From assembly GCA_017461605.1 (NCBI GenBank), contig JAFTXN010000007.1:62001-126000 (forward strand): a stretch of 64,000 nucleotides of DNA, given 5' to 3'. Origin of the DNA: Bacteroidaceae bacterium (GTDB taxonomy: Bacteria > Bacteroidota > Bacteroidia > Bacteroidales > Bacteroidaceae). Of this stretch, positions 50,148 through 58,306 are shown one piece after another. A model generated the notes under the pieces. It saw only the letters and a list, made by a program, of their open reading frames with translations, did not search any database and was not told the origin of the DNA. A program made the translations under genes and the position numbers. Positions within the stretch are counted from its first letter, which is position 1. Every line of letters starts with the position of its first letter.

Positions 50148-52523
50148 TTATCGGATGCTTCTCACAAGTTCCTCGAAGCGGTTGAGGTCGCGTGGATCGG
50201 CGTTCACTTCAAGCAGGTGGCCGTTGCGGTCGATGAGATAGTACGAGGGGTACTTGTTTACCTTGAGGAAAAGTTCCACAGCGCGTTGTTGCTCCGCGGG
50301 AAGGTTGTAGTGGACCACGTTATCGCCCAGCACATTGTTTTCCTTGATGACATTCTGCCACGACTCGCGGTCGGAACGATTGGCGAGATAGAGGAAGATC
50401 ATGTCGTAAGGTGCCAGACGTTCGTACTCCTCTTGGCTGTCCGCCAAAGCTTGCTTGCAAGGACCGCACCATGTGCCCCACACATCGATGAGCACGAGTT
50501 TTCCTTCGTAGGGAGCTATGAGTTTTCTCAAGATTTGTTCACCGTCGCTCATGCCTGCCACGTCGTCGGCTGAGCGAAGGGAGTGAGAATTTGAGATGTC
50601 GCGACGGGCTATGGCTTCATACTTTTCGTTCAGTGCAAGCACCTGCTGACGAAATGCCGGAACTTTCAGCTCGCGGTTCGTCCACTCCACCATACTTTGA
50701 GGAAGCGCACGGCGATTGTTGTCAATGTTTTGATAGAGTTCTCGAGCCATTTGCAATTGATGCAGAAGGCTGTCGGAAGCCACGCTGTCGAGAGCGTGAG
50801 GCAACGCTATGCGCAACAGTTCGGTGGAAATCTCATACTGATATTTGGCAACGACTCCGTTGATGGTGGCAATGAATTCGCTACTATTGAAATCCTGTAT
50901 CAGCGCGTTTATCTCCGTTTCGTCGTTTGTGGCATCAATAGCCCGATCCAGTTTCTCCTTTTCCTCTTCAATGCGACTCAGAGCATCGATTTCTTTGTCG
51001 GAGAGTGGAAGTTCGCCGCGCCGTGCCATTGTTTCTATCATGGAGAGCACGTCCATCTTCTTCTCTTGGTTGCTTTCGGTACGCACGTCGATGTAGTCTC
51101 GCATCAACGTGCTGAAATCACGATGAAGCGTATAGGGACGGCGTTGTTGCAACCATAGTTCTTGAGAGACGTAGTCCACATACGCTTTGGGGAGTTGAAA
51201 TTTCTTTACATAAAAGCGAGCCTGCATCAATTCGAGTCCTAATTGCACCCGACGGCTGTCGCGCATGAAGTTGATGTATCGCTGTGACAGATCAGGATGT
51301 GCGGAGAGTAGCGAATCGAGTCGGGCATTTTCTTCGCCCAACCAAGCCTTTCCTTCTTCAAGGTAAGCCATGGCCTCTTCGGCTGTGGCATGTTCTTTGT
51401 GGAATATAGGAAAAGCAGAAGCGTCTTCGTGCGTCAGCAGTTCGTTCTGAAAACGTACATCTCTGCCCATAAAGAATTGCTGCCCCGTTTTGCAATCGTA
51501 CAGATAGAAGTACGTTTCGCCCGGTTCGAGTACTGTGTGGCAGATAAACTCTCTGTTATGTCCGGCCATGTGGACTTGTGAAGTGTTGAGCAAAGGCACT
51601 TTTATGCAGAAGCGACCCAAGGAGTCGGTGGGGGTGTTGAAAACTTCCTGCTCGTCGGATACAAAGTTCTCAATGAAGACTTCAAAAGAGCCATCCGCTT
51701 GCGCAGGTTTTGCCAAAGCCGGAAAATCTTTTATCCAGCCCACGATGGTAGCGCTGTCGCCGGCTTGATAGCCGTTGTCTTTGAAATCCGGACGAAGGTC
51801 GCGTGTGGGATAATCGGGCAAGGTCGCTGTCTGGATGGGACTGCAGACCACAGCCTTCTCCTCGCCGATGCGGATTTTTCGCACGCCTTTCTTCATTTTG
51901 CTCACGCTCACTGTGAGTTCATCTTTGCGGTTTCGAGCCACGAAGGTTGTAGTTGTTTTCTTCTCTGTTCGTGAGAGAATTTCCCACATACAATTATTAT
52001 ATATAACATACTGCTCGGTAAATCCGATGAACCAGTCGCCCGTCGCTTCGTTGCGCCAATAGGTATCCATGAGGCCTTGGGGCAGAACGTTGCCGGGACG
52101 GATGTTAAAGATCTGCCAACCGGCGGGTTCTATCAAGTCGAAGTGCGTGGTTCCTCTCGGCAGAGGGTCGAACACCATCGTGAAGTCCACTTCTCCGCTT
52201 TTGGGCATGAAGAACTGCTCATCGGGCATGAGGAGCGTAGTGCCCACTGCCGGCCACTGAGGCATCTCCTTTCGCATGGCGAAACGCCTGTCGCCCACTT
52301 GCAGATAGGACGTCGATGCCATCCTGATCCAATGGTTGGGCCGGTAGCTGACGTGGAAAGTAATCTCCGTGCGGTCGTCGCCCATGGCTACTCGATTTAT
52401 GCTGAACACGTGGCTGTGCGAGCTGTAACCGGTTGCCGGCTTCTCCCAAATTTCGTTGGGTGTTTGTGCATGTGCGACCAATGCGAGAAGTGAAAAGAGG
52501 AGTGCGGAGAATCTTGCTTTCAT
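50148..52523 (-). CDS. TlpA-like thioredoxin-domain protein, secreted, long N-terminal region
   Basis: 791 residues: signal peptide (MKARFSALLFSLLALVAHA), a beta-rich N-terminal region of unclear family (about 20-330), a helical middle (about 340-650), and a C-terminal TlpA/ResA-like domain with DVWGTWCGPCKQAL (CxxC near residue 685) and the cis-Pro segment NKYPSYYLIDRNG. It is probably periplasmic and acts in thiol-disulfide exchange. Such large TlpA proteins are frequent in Bacteroidota. The promoter box TACATTTG lies at 52607-52614. Confidence 0.83.
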   Translation of the reverse strand: MKARFSALLFSLLALVAHAQTPNEIWEKPATGYSSHSHVFSINRVAMGDDRTEITFHVSYRPNHWIRMASTSYLQVGDRRFAMRKEMPQWPAVGTTLLMPDEQFFMPKSGEVDFTMVFDPLPRGTTHFDLIEPAGWQIFNIRPGNVLPQGLMDTYWRNEATGDWFIGFTEQYVIYNNCMWEILSRTEKKTTTTFVARNRKDELTVSVSKMKKGVRKIRIGEEKAVVCSPIQTATLPDYPTRDLRPDFKDNGYQAGDSATIVGWIKDFPALAKPAQADGSFEVFIENFVSDEQEVFNTPTDSLGRFCIKVPLLNTSQVHMAGHNREFICHTVLEPGETYFYLYDCKTGQQFFMGRDVRFQNELLTHEDASAFPIFHKEHATAEEAMAYLEEGKAWLGEENARLDSLLSAHPDLSQRYINFMRDSRRVQLGLELMQARFYVKKFQLPKAYVDYVSQELWLQQRRPYTLHRDFSTLMRDYIDVRTESNQEKKMDVLSMIETMARRGELPLSDKEIDALSRIEEEKEKLDRAIDATNDETEINALIQDFNSSEFIATINGVVAKYQYEISTELLRIALPHALDSVASDSLLHQLQMARELYQNIDNNRRALPQSMVEWTNRELKVPAFRQQVLALNEKYEAIARRDISNSHSLRSADDVAGMSDGEQILRKLIAPYEGKLVLIDVWGTWCGPCKQALADSQEEYERLAPYDMIFLYLANRSDRESWQNVIKENNVLGDNVVHYNLPAEQQRAVELFLKVNKYPSYYLIDRNGHLLEVNADPRDLNRFEELVRSIR

Positions 52524-52606
52524 TGTGGTGTGTTTGTTTTATGCTTCTTATTGTTTCATTAGTGTGTAGTAACCGTTGATGATGGGGACTATCGCGATGT
52601 GCGTCG

Positions 52607-52614
52607 CAAATGTA
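52607..52614 (-). promoter_or_regulatory. -7 box of the TlpA-like gene
   Basis: TACATTTG on the minus strand, about 80 nt before the ATG at 52523. Confidence 0.55.
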
Positions 52615-52730
52615 TTTCTTTTGTGTGGTTTTTACCCCCCCCCAAATTATAATTTATGTTAAACCCCCAAGCACTCTGCTTTCTTTGAAATACGGCTGCC
52701 TGAGTCGTTGATGGTAGTCGGGCGATGATA

Positions 52731-52764
52731 GCTGCCTCCCGTTAAGTATTAACGCATGAGGCAG
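52731..52764. promoter_or_regulatory. Strong hairpin, possible small-RNA element
   Basis: Arms GCTGCCTC and GAGGCAGC with an inner GTTAA/TTAAC pairing. No T run follows directly. Role unknown. Confidence 0.5.
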
Positions 52765-52919
52765 CGTTTCGTTACATGGAGAGGGGCATTTTTAAAGTTT
52801 TTTTAGAAAAGTCGTCGGGCTTATTGGCTTTCATCACCGGCGATGTGGGAGTTACGCAGGTGCGCAGAGAGACGTTGTGATAAGGCTTTCAACGGTAATC
52901 GAACCGGCATCTCGTTGAA

Positions 52920-52981
52920 TTATCATTATAGTGATACGTTCTTATCATTATAGTGATAAGTTCTTATCATGCGCATGATAA
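52920..52981. repeat. Three dyads at 22-bp spacing
   Basis: TTATCATTATAGTGATAC, TTATCATTATAGTGATAA and TTATCATGCGCATGATAA start at 52920, 52942 and 52964, separated by GTTC. Arms are TTATCA/TGATAA with a 6-bp centre; the third is a perfect palindrome. This looks like a cluster of protein-binding sites. Confidence 0.85.
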
Positions 52982-53043
52982 TTTACCTGCAAGCCGTTTC
53001 GATAGGTCTTGGAGTGCTTTTTGATATCGCTTACTTGCCGAGT

Positions 53044-53087
53044 CAAAAAAAAATACTCGGCGAATAGATTTCTCTAAACGCCGAGTA
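53044..53087 (-). terminator. Terminator of the 111-residue protein gene
   Basis: On the minus strand CTCGGCG...CGCCGAG, then a tract of nine T (plus-strand A run 53045-53053). The left arm can also pair with a second GCCGAG just beyond. Confidence 0.85.
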
Positions 53088-53212
53088 GCTATTTGTGCAC
53101 CTGACACCTAAGTTATGTGATGGTGTGTCGTGTCATACCACCCGGGCTGCTCGCGTGCAGCCGAGCACTTCTTGGGTGGTGTCTGCCGTTGTGAGAGGGC
53201 GTGGAGTGCTTC

Positions 53213-53548
53213 TTAATTCTCTTCCTGCTCAAGTCCGTAGTCGAGCTCAGCTTGCACAACGAAGAGGAGGTCTTCGGGAGAAAATTTGCCTACACCTTCT
53301 TTGGCCGCCTTGGCCGACAGGTGGTTGGCAATGGCTTCGGTGTCGATTTCCACGAAACCGTCTTTGTCGGGAGTGGCATCCAGAACACCGCTCTCGGCAT
53401 AGTAGTCTACGATGAGGTCGAGGAAATAGTAGAGCTCGTCTTCTGTGATTTTCTCCTGGAGCTCTGAAGGAAGGTGGGTCTTGATGTATTCGACGATGCG
53501 TGCGTCTTCGGCTGCGTCTTGCAGGAGTTCTTCTTCGAATGATGCCAT
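53213..53548 (-). CDS. Small acidic protein of unknown function
   Basis: 111 residues from ATG 53548, strongly acidic. It starts MASFEEELLQDAAEDARIVE, continues with KITEDELYYFLDLIVDYY, and ends FVVQAELDYGLEQEEN. It appears all-helical with no signal peptide or metal motif. I recognise it only as a conserved Bacteroidales type, not a named family. It lies after trxA with a hairpin terminator between, so it may be transcribed separately. Confidence 0.75.
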   Translation of the reverse strand: MASFEEELLQDAAEDARIVEYIKTHLPSELQEKITEDELYYFLDLIVDYYAESGVLDATPDKDGFVEIDTEAIANHLSAKAAKEGVGKFSPEDLLFVVQAELDYGLEQEEN

Positions 53549-53599
53549 GTTGTAAGATGATTTTGGGGTGTGATGATGGTTGTTGTGCTTCTCGGAATA

Positions 53600-53652
53600 C
53601 GAAAATGCCGCAACCATTTTCCAGCAGTTAGGAATGAGGTTTGCGGCATTGT
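53600..53652 (-). terminator. Hairpin after trxA
   Basis: Arms AATGCCGCAA and TTGCGGCATT about 25 bp apart, followed on the minus strand by TTTTCG. It is a weak intrinsic terminator or partial attenuator. Confidence 0.6.
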
Positions 53653-53667
53653 TCGTGTAGGATTGTG

Positions 53668-53985
53668 TTATGCGAGCAGCGCTTCGATTTTCTCAACGAA
53701 GACATTCTTGGTTGCGGCTCCGACGTGCTTGTCGACCACTTCGCCATTCTTGATGAAGAGTACGGTGGGCACGTTGCGGATGCCGTATTTGCTGGTGAGG
53801 TCGTCGTTGTCGTCGACGTCGCATTTTCCGATGTTCACCTTGCCTGCATATTCTTCAGCAAGCTCTTCGATGATGGGAGCAATCTTCTTGCAAGGGCCAC
53901 ACCATGTGGCGGAGAAATCGAGCACGATGGGGAGTCCTTCTGCTACCCATGCTTCATAATTTTGGTCAGTTACAATCTTTTCCAT
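53668..53985 (-). CDS. trxA: Thioredoxin
   Basis: 105-residue cytoplasmic thiol-disulfide reductase. The active site is ATWCGPCKKIAPI (Cys29 and Cys32), with the cis-Pro segment GIRNVPTVLFIKNGE. Length is that of canonical thioredoxin. The gene is preceded by three copies of the promoter-bearing repeat; the nearest gives a perfect promoter at 54043-54073. Confidence 0.96.
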   Translation of the reverse strand: MEKIVTDQNYEAWVAEGLPIVLDFSATWCGPCKKIAPIIEELAEEYAGKVNIGKCDVDDNDDLTSKYGIRNVPTVLFIKNGEVVDKHVGAATKNVFVEKIEALLA

Positions 53986-54042
53986 GTTTCGGTTGTGTTT
54001 TTGGTTAGTACTATTGTGTTTGTTTTACATTCGTTTCCTTTG

Positions 54043-54073
54043 CAAAGATAGTGCAAGGCGAGTGCAGGACAAA
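54043..54073 (-). promoter_or_regulatory. Repeat-borne promoter of trxA
   Basis: TTTG (54070-54073), 19 bp, TATCTTTG (54043-54050) on the minus strand; leader about 50 nt. Confidence 0.78.
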
Positions 54074-54298
54074 AGGAAAACGTGTTTTTCTTTTTCATGC
54101 CGAGCCGCTGCCTATCTTGGGCGGAAGCCAAAGTGTGCAAGGCGAGTGCAGGACAAAAGGAAAACGTGTTTTTCTTTTTCATGCCGAGCCGCCGCCTATC
54201 TTGGGCGAAAGCCAAAGTGTGCAAGGTGAGTGCAGGACAAAAGGAAAACGTTTTTTTCTTTTGCATGCCGAGCCGCTGCCTATCTTGGGCGGAAGCCA
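54045..54298. repeat. Promoter-bearing inverted repeat, three tandem copies (locus E)
   Basis: GCAAGG markers at 54053, 54137 and 54221 give an 84-bp period. Copy 1 (54045-54118) has AAGATAG...CTATCTT; copies 2 and 3 begin AAAGTGTG and so lack the -7 box. The inner stem (GGAAAACGTGTTTTTC) is common to all copies at this locus but differs from other loci. It fills most of the 324 bp between dnaE and trxA. Confidence 0.9.
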
Positions 54299-54309
54299 TG
54301 CAAAGCGGT

Positions 54310-57300
54310 TTAGCTCTCTTCCGGTTCCTCTGTCAATTTCTTGACATTGCTTTCTTCGACCTTCTTGTCGTTGATGTAGATGGTTGCGCCCGGCTTCCGC
54401 GTGACGAAATTCATAAAGTCCTTGTTTACATTTACCTTGCAGCCTTTAGCATCCAGGGAAATCGTTGTTGCGCTTTCGATATCGATGATTCCGATGCTGA
54501 GGTTGGTGCTTCCAGGGTTTTGTTCAATTATTTCACAAAGGTCGGAGCAGAACGAAGCATCGAGGTTCTCAAGTGGAAGTTCGATACTGATTTTTTCAAT
54601 CTTCTGTTCCTTGATGTCTGCCAGAAACTCCACATTTTGCACCGTGAGTCGCAAGTCGTCGGCATTCCATCGGCCGGGCTGTACGGCTCCTGTGAAGAAG
54701 AGGAAATTGCCTTCGTGCATGTAGCCGCTCCATTTTGCCCAATCTTCACCGAAGAACGCAATTTCACCGGGCCCTTCGTAATCTTCAATCTTGACGATAC
54801 CGTACGCCTTACCGTTTTTGCTTTGTCCGGTGCGGATGCCTGTTACGATTCCGCCAAAGTTGAGCGTTTTGCCCAGCAGGGGCTGCAGATTGTCGCGGTC
54901 GCCCACCTTTGGCATGCTGGCGTTGCAAACATATTTGATGATGCTCTCGTATTCGTCCAATGGGTGGCCGGAAATGTAGATGCCGATGAGCTCGCGCTCC
55001 TTGTTGAGACGCTCAAGCTCCGTCCATTGCTGATATACTGTCGGTGGCTGCGGTTTCACGATTTCCACACAGTCCATATCTCCAAACAGCGTGTTGACGG
55101 ACGACTGACGGTCTTGCTGGAATCGGATGCCGTATTTCATCAGGACATCAAGGAATGTTTCGCCCTTCTCATTGGTCGCGGCATATTGGTCGCGCTTTAT
55201 CTCAGGGAAGCAATCGAGTGCACCTGCGATGGCGAGGCTTTCGAGACTCTTCTTGTTGCAGGCATTCAGGTTGATGCGTTCCACGAAGTCGTAGATACTC
55301 TTGAAGGGACCGTTCGCGTCGCGCTCTTCCAAAATCGCATCTACGGCGGCGTCGGACACGTTCTTGACGGCGCTCAATCCGAAACGAATGTCGCCCACGT
55401 GGTTTACACCGAATTTTCTGAAACTCTCGTTGACGCAAGGACCTAAAGTCTGTACGTCCATGGCACGGCATTCGTCCATGAGTTTTGAGATTTCGGTGAT
55501 ATTATTCTTGTTGCGGCTCATGTCTGCCGCCATATATTGTGCGGGATAGTTGGCCTTGAGGTAAGCCGTCTGATAGGCCACCCAGGAATAGCAGGTGGCA
55601 TGGCTCTTGTTGAAAGCGTACGAAGCAAATGCCCGCCAGTCGTTCCAGATTTTCTCCAGCATTTTCGGGTCGTGTCCGTTGGCTCTTCCGCCTTCGACAA
55701 ACTTGGGGTACATTTGGTTCAGCTTGTCGATGAGCTTTTTACCCATGGCTTTGCGCAACGCATCACTCTCTCCGCGAGTGAAGTCAGCGATGACGCGCGA
55801 CAGCAGCATGACTTGCTCCTGATACACAGTGATGCCATACGTGTCCTTCAAGTATTTCTCCATGCACGGAAGGTCGTATGTGATTTTCTCCCTACCATGT
55901 TTGCGAGCGATAAATTTCGGGATGTATTGCATGGGTCCCGGGCGGTAGAGCGCATTCATGGCGATGAGATCCTCGAATGTGGAGGGCTGAAGTTCGCGTA
56001 GGTATTTCTGCATTCCGGGTGACTCGAACTGGAACGTACCTATGGTTTTGCCATCGCAGTAGAGCTGGTAGGTGGCTGCGTCCTCGATGCTGATTTCGTC
56101 AATATCGAGTTCAATGCCGAGAGAAAGCCTGATGTTTTCCACGGCCTCACGGATGATGGACAGTGTCTTCAGTCCCAAAAAGTCCATCTTGATTAGGCCG
56201 GTTTCTTCAATCACGCTGCCTTCGTATTGTGTGCAACGCAGCTTTTCGCCGGTGGTCTTGTCGTCTGCTGTCGAGATGGGTACCCAATCAGAGATGTCGT
56301 CGCGACAAATGATAGTACCACAGGCGTGAACACCGGTGTTACGCACATTTCCCTCCAGCATTTTGGCATAGCGGATAGTGTCATGTAATAGAGGGTCGGG
56401 ACTCGACTCTGCAGCTTGCAGTTCGGGAATGGCGGCAATGGCATTGGGCAGATTCATCTTGGGCACCTTTCCGTCTTTTCCTTCGGGCAGTTTGTCCGGA
56501 ATGAGCTTGCAGAGTTTGTTACTGATGTCCAGAGGCAGCTTCTGTACGCGTGCCACATCCTTGAGCGCCATCTTGGTGGCCATTGTTCCGTATGTGATGA
56601 TGTGGGCCACCTTCTCCGCTCCATATTTTTGAGTAACCCAGTTGAGCACTCTGCCTCGGCCGTCATCGTCGAAATCGACGTCGATATCAGGCAGCGAGAT
56701 ACGGTCGGGATTTAGGAAACGCTCGAACAGCAAATCGTACTTAATGGGGTCGATTTGTGTGATGCCCAAGCAATAGGCCACGGCACTGCCGGCTGCCGAG
56801 CCACGGCCGGGACCTACGGAAACGTCGAGTTCTTTGCGAGCTACGTTGATATAGTCCTGCACAATGAGGAAGTAACCCGGAAAACCCATGGTCTTCATGA
56901 TGTGCAACTCGAAGTTGATGCGCTCTTTCACCTCATCACTGAGCGGATTTCCATATCGGCGTTCAGCTCCTTCGTAAGCCAGTTTGGACAAGTAGTCGGC
57001 TTCGAGCTTGATGCGGTAAAGCTTGTCGTAACCTCCCAGTTTCTTTATCTTATCGTGCGCATCCTCTTCCGATAGTACCACATTGCCGTTCTCATCGCGT
57101 GTAAACTCGTTGAAAAGATCTTCTTCGCTCAGCCGTTTGCGATACTCCTCTTCTGTTCCAAATTCTTCGGGGATGTCGAAGTTGGGCATGATGGGCCCAT
57201 GATCTATGCTGTAGGTCTCAATTTTGTCAGCGATTTCACAAGTGTTGGAAAGGGCTTCCGGAATGTCGGCAAAGATTTCGTTCATCTCCGCCTGTGTTTT

Positions 57301-58224
57301 GAACCACTCCTGCTTGGTGTAGAGCATTCGGTTCGGGTCATTCAAGTCTCTTCCGGTCGACAGGCAGATGAGCCGGTCGTGTGCCTCAGCATTTTCTTCG
57401 TCAACGAAGTGAACGTCGTTGGTGCAGATGAGTTTTACGTTGTGCTTACGCGCAAATTCGATGATGACGTTGTTGCATCTCTCTTGCAATGCATACGTTT
57501 CGTGATTGGCACGTTGGGCCGGGTCCGGTACTTTGTGGCGTTGCAGCTCCAGGTAGTAGTCGTCCCCAAACAGATTCTTAAACCACTGTACAGTCTGTTC
57601 GGCAGCTTCGACGTTGTCTTCCAAAATCTTTCTGGGCACTTCACCGCCAAGACACGCCGAACTCACGATGAGTCCTTCGTGATATTTCTCCAAGTCAGCA
57701 TGGTCGGTGCGTGGACGCATATAGTATCCGTCTACCCATGCTCGCGACACGAGTTTTATCAGATTGTGATAGCCCTTTTCGTTCTTGGCAAGCACCACGA
57801 GGTGCCATCCCGACTGGTCTTGTCGCCCTTCCTTCAAGTGTTTGCCACGTCGTGCTACGTACATTTCACACCCAAAGATGGGCTTGAAATCAACAATTCG
57901 CTGTTGTTCGGCCAGCTCTTTGCGTGTAGCTGCAGCAATGTCTTCCGGACTTTTGTTAGCTTCCTTATCTTTGTCAGGCTCATAGCTACCTTCGTTGATG
58001 GCTTGCAGCTTTTCGTTGAGTCTTTTTACAGCCTTCTTGGCGTTAGCCTTGATTTTATTGGTATAGTTGAAAAACTCCTTGATGCCCATCATGTTTCCAT
58101 GGTCGGTCAGCGCCATGCCACGCATGCCGTCGCGCAAGGCTTTGTCCACCAACTTGGAGATGGAGGCCTGTCCGTCGAGAATGGAGTATTGGGAGTGAAC
58201 GTGTATGTGTATGAAGTCGTGCAT
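54310..58224 (-). CDS. dnaE: DNA polymerase III alpha subunit
   Basis: Replicative polymerase, 1304 residues. PHP domain at the N terminus (HIHVHSQYSILDGQASI, ALTDHGNMMGI), polymerase core with GPGRGSAAGSAVAYCLGI and the catalytic Asp pair in LPDIDVDFDDDGRG (about residue 510), NALYRPGPMQYIPKFIARKHG (split), a helix-hairpin-helix and an OB-fold near 1060-1160 (FGGIVTGIRT). It is a DnaE1-like single-subunit enzyme with no PolC exonuclease insertion. A -7 box lies at 58260. Confidence 0.97.
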   Translation of the reverse strand: MHDFIHIHVHSQYSILDGQASISKLVDKALRDGMRGMALTDHGNMMGIKEFFNYTNKIKANAKKAVKRLNEKLQAINEGSYEPDKDKEANKSPEDIAAATRKELAEQQRIVDFKPIFGCEMYVARRGKHLKEGRQDQSGWHLVVLAKNEKGYHNLIKLVSRAWVDGYYMRPRTDHADLEKYHEGLIVSSACLGGEVPRKILEDNVEAAEQTVQWFKNLFGDDYYLELQRHKVPDPAQRANHETYALQERCNNVIIEFARKHNVKLICTNDVHFVDEENAEAHDRLICLSTGRDLNDPNRMLYTKQEWFKTQAEMNEIFADIPEALSNTCEIADKIETYSIDHGPIMPNFDIPEEFGTEEEYRKRLSEEDLFNEFTRDENGNVVLSEEDAHDKIKKLGGYDKLYRIKLEADYLSKLAYEGAERRYGNPLSDEVKERINFELHIMKTMGFPGYFLIVQDYINVARKELDVSVGPGRGSAAGSAVAYCLGITQIDPIKYDLLFERFLNPDRISLPDIDVDFDDDGRGRVLNWVTQKYGAEKVAHIITYGTMATKMALKDVARVQKLPLDISNKLCKLIPDKLPEGKDGKVPKMNLPNAIAAIPELQAAESSPDPLLHDTIRYAKMLEGNVRNTGVHACGTIICRDDISDWVPISTADDKTTGEKLRCTQYEGSVIEETGLIKMDFLGLKTLSIIREAVENIRLSLGIELDIDEISIEDAATYQLYCDGKTIGTFQFESPGMQKYLRELQPSTFEDLIAMNALYRPGPMQYIPKFIARKHGREKITYDLPCMEKYLKDTYGITVYQEQVMLLSRVIADFTRGESDALRKAMGKKLIDKLNQMYPKFVEGGRANGHDPKMLEKIWNDWRAFASYAFNKSHATCYSWVAYQTAYLKANYPAQYMAADMSRNKNNITEISKLMDECRAMDVQTLGPCVNESFRKFGVNHVGDIRFGLSAVKNVSDAAVDAILEERDANGPFKSIYDFVERINLNACNKKSLESLAIAGALDCFPEIKRDQYAATNEKGETFLDVLMKYGIRFQQDRQSSVNTLFGDMDCVEIVKPQPPTVYQQWTELERLNKERELIGIYISGHPLDEYESIIKYVCNASMPKVGDRDNLQPLLGKTLNFGGIVTGIRTGQSKNGKAYGIVKIEDYEGPGEIAFFGEDWAKWSGYMHEGNFLFFTGAVQPGRWNADDLRLTVQNVEFLADIKEQKIEKISIELPLENLDASFCSDLCEIIEQNPGSTNLSIGIIDIESATTISLDAKGCKVNVNKDFMNFVTRKPGATIYINDKKVEESNVKKLTEEPEES

Positions 58225-58259
58225 TGTCTATGGGGTGTTTGTCTGTGTGAGGTTGAGAC

Positions 58260-58267
58260 AAAGATAT
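58260..58267 (-). promoter_or_regulatory. -7 box of dnaE
   Basis: TATCTTTG on the minus strand, about 28 nt leader to ATG 58224. Confidence 0.65.
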
Positions 58268-58306
58268 GCTCAATGTTTGTGGGGATGTGATATGTAGGAG
58301 GGGAAT

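Larger units (their letters stand above)
52524..53212. other. 689-bp gene-free region with dyads and hairpins
   Basis: It contains the TlpA-gene promoter, a C9 homopolymer (52631-52639), a strong hairpin (52731-52764), three 22-bp-spaced dyads (52920-52981), a terminator (53044-53087) and a nested hairpin (53138-53181). No protein-like frame was found. An unannotated small RNA is possible. Confidence 0.65.

Noticed and set aside
52880-52910. tRNA-like T arm (GGTTCGATTACC on the minus strand)
   Set aside because: No acceptor stem, anticodon arm or CCA-compatible 3' end could be assembled around it.
53970-54299. Minus-strand frame coding a protein with three near-identical repeats (TFSFCPALALHTLA type)
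   Set aside because: It is created by the 84-bp period of the inverted-repeat array (84 is a multiple of 3). It has no family resemblance and crosses the trxA promoter.
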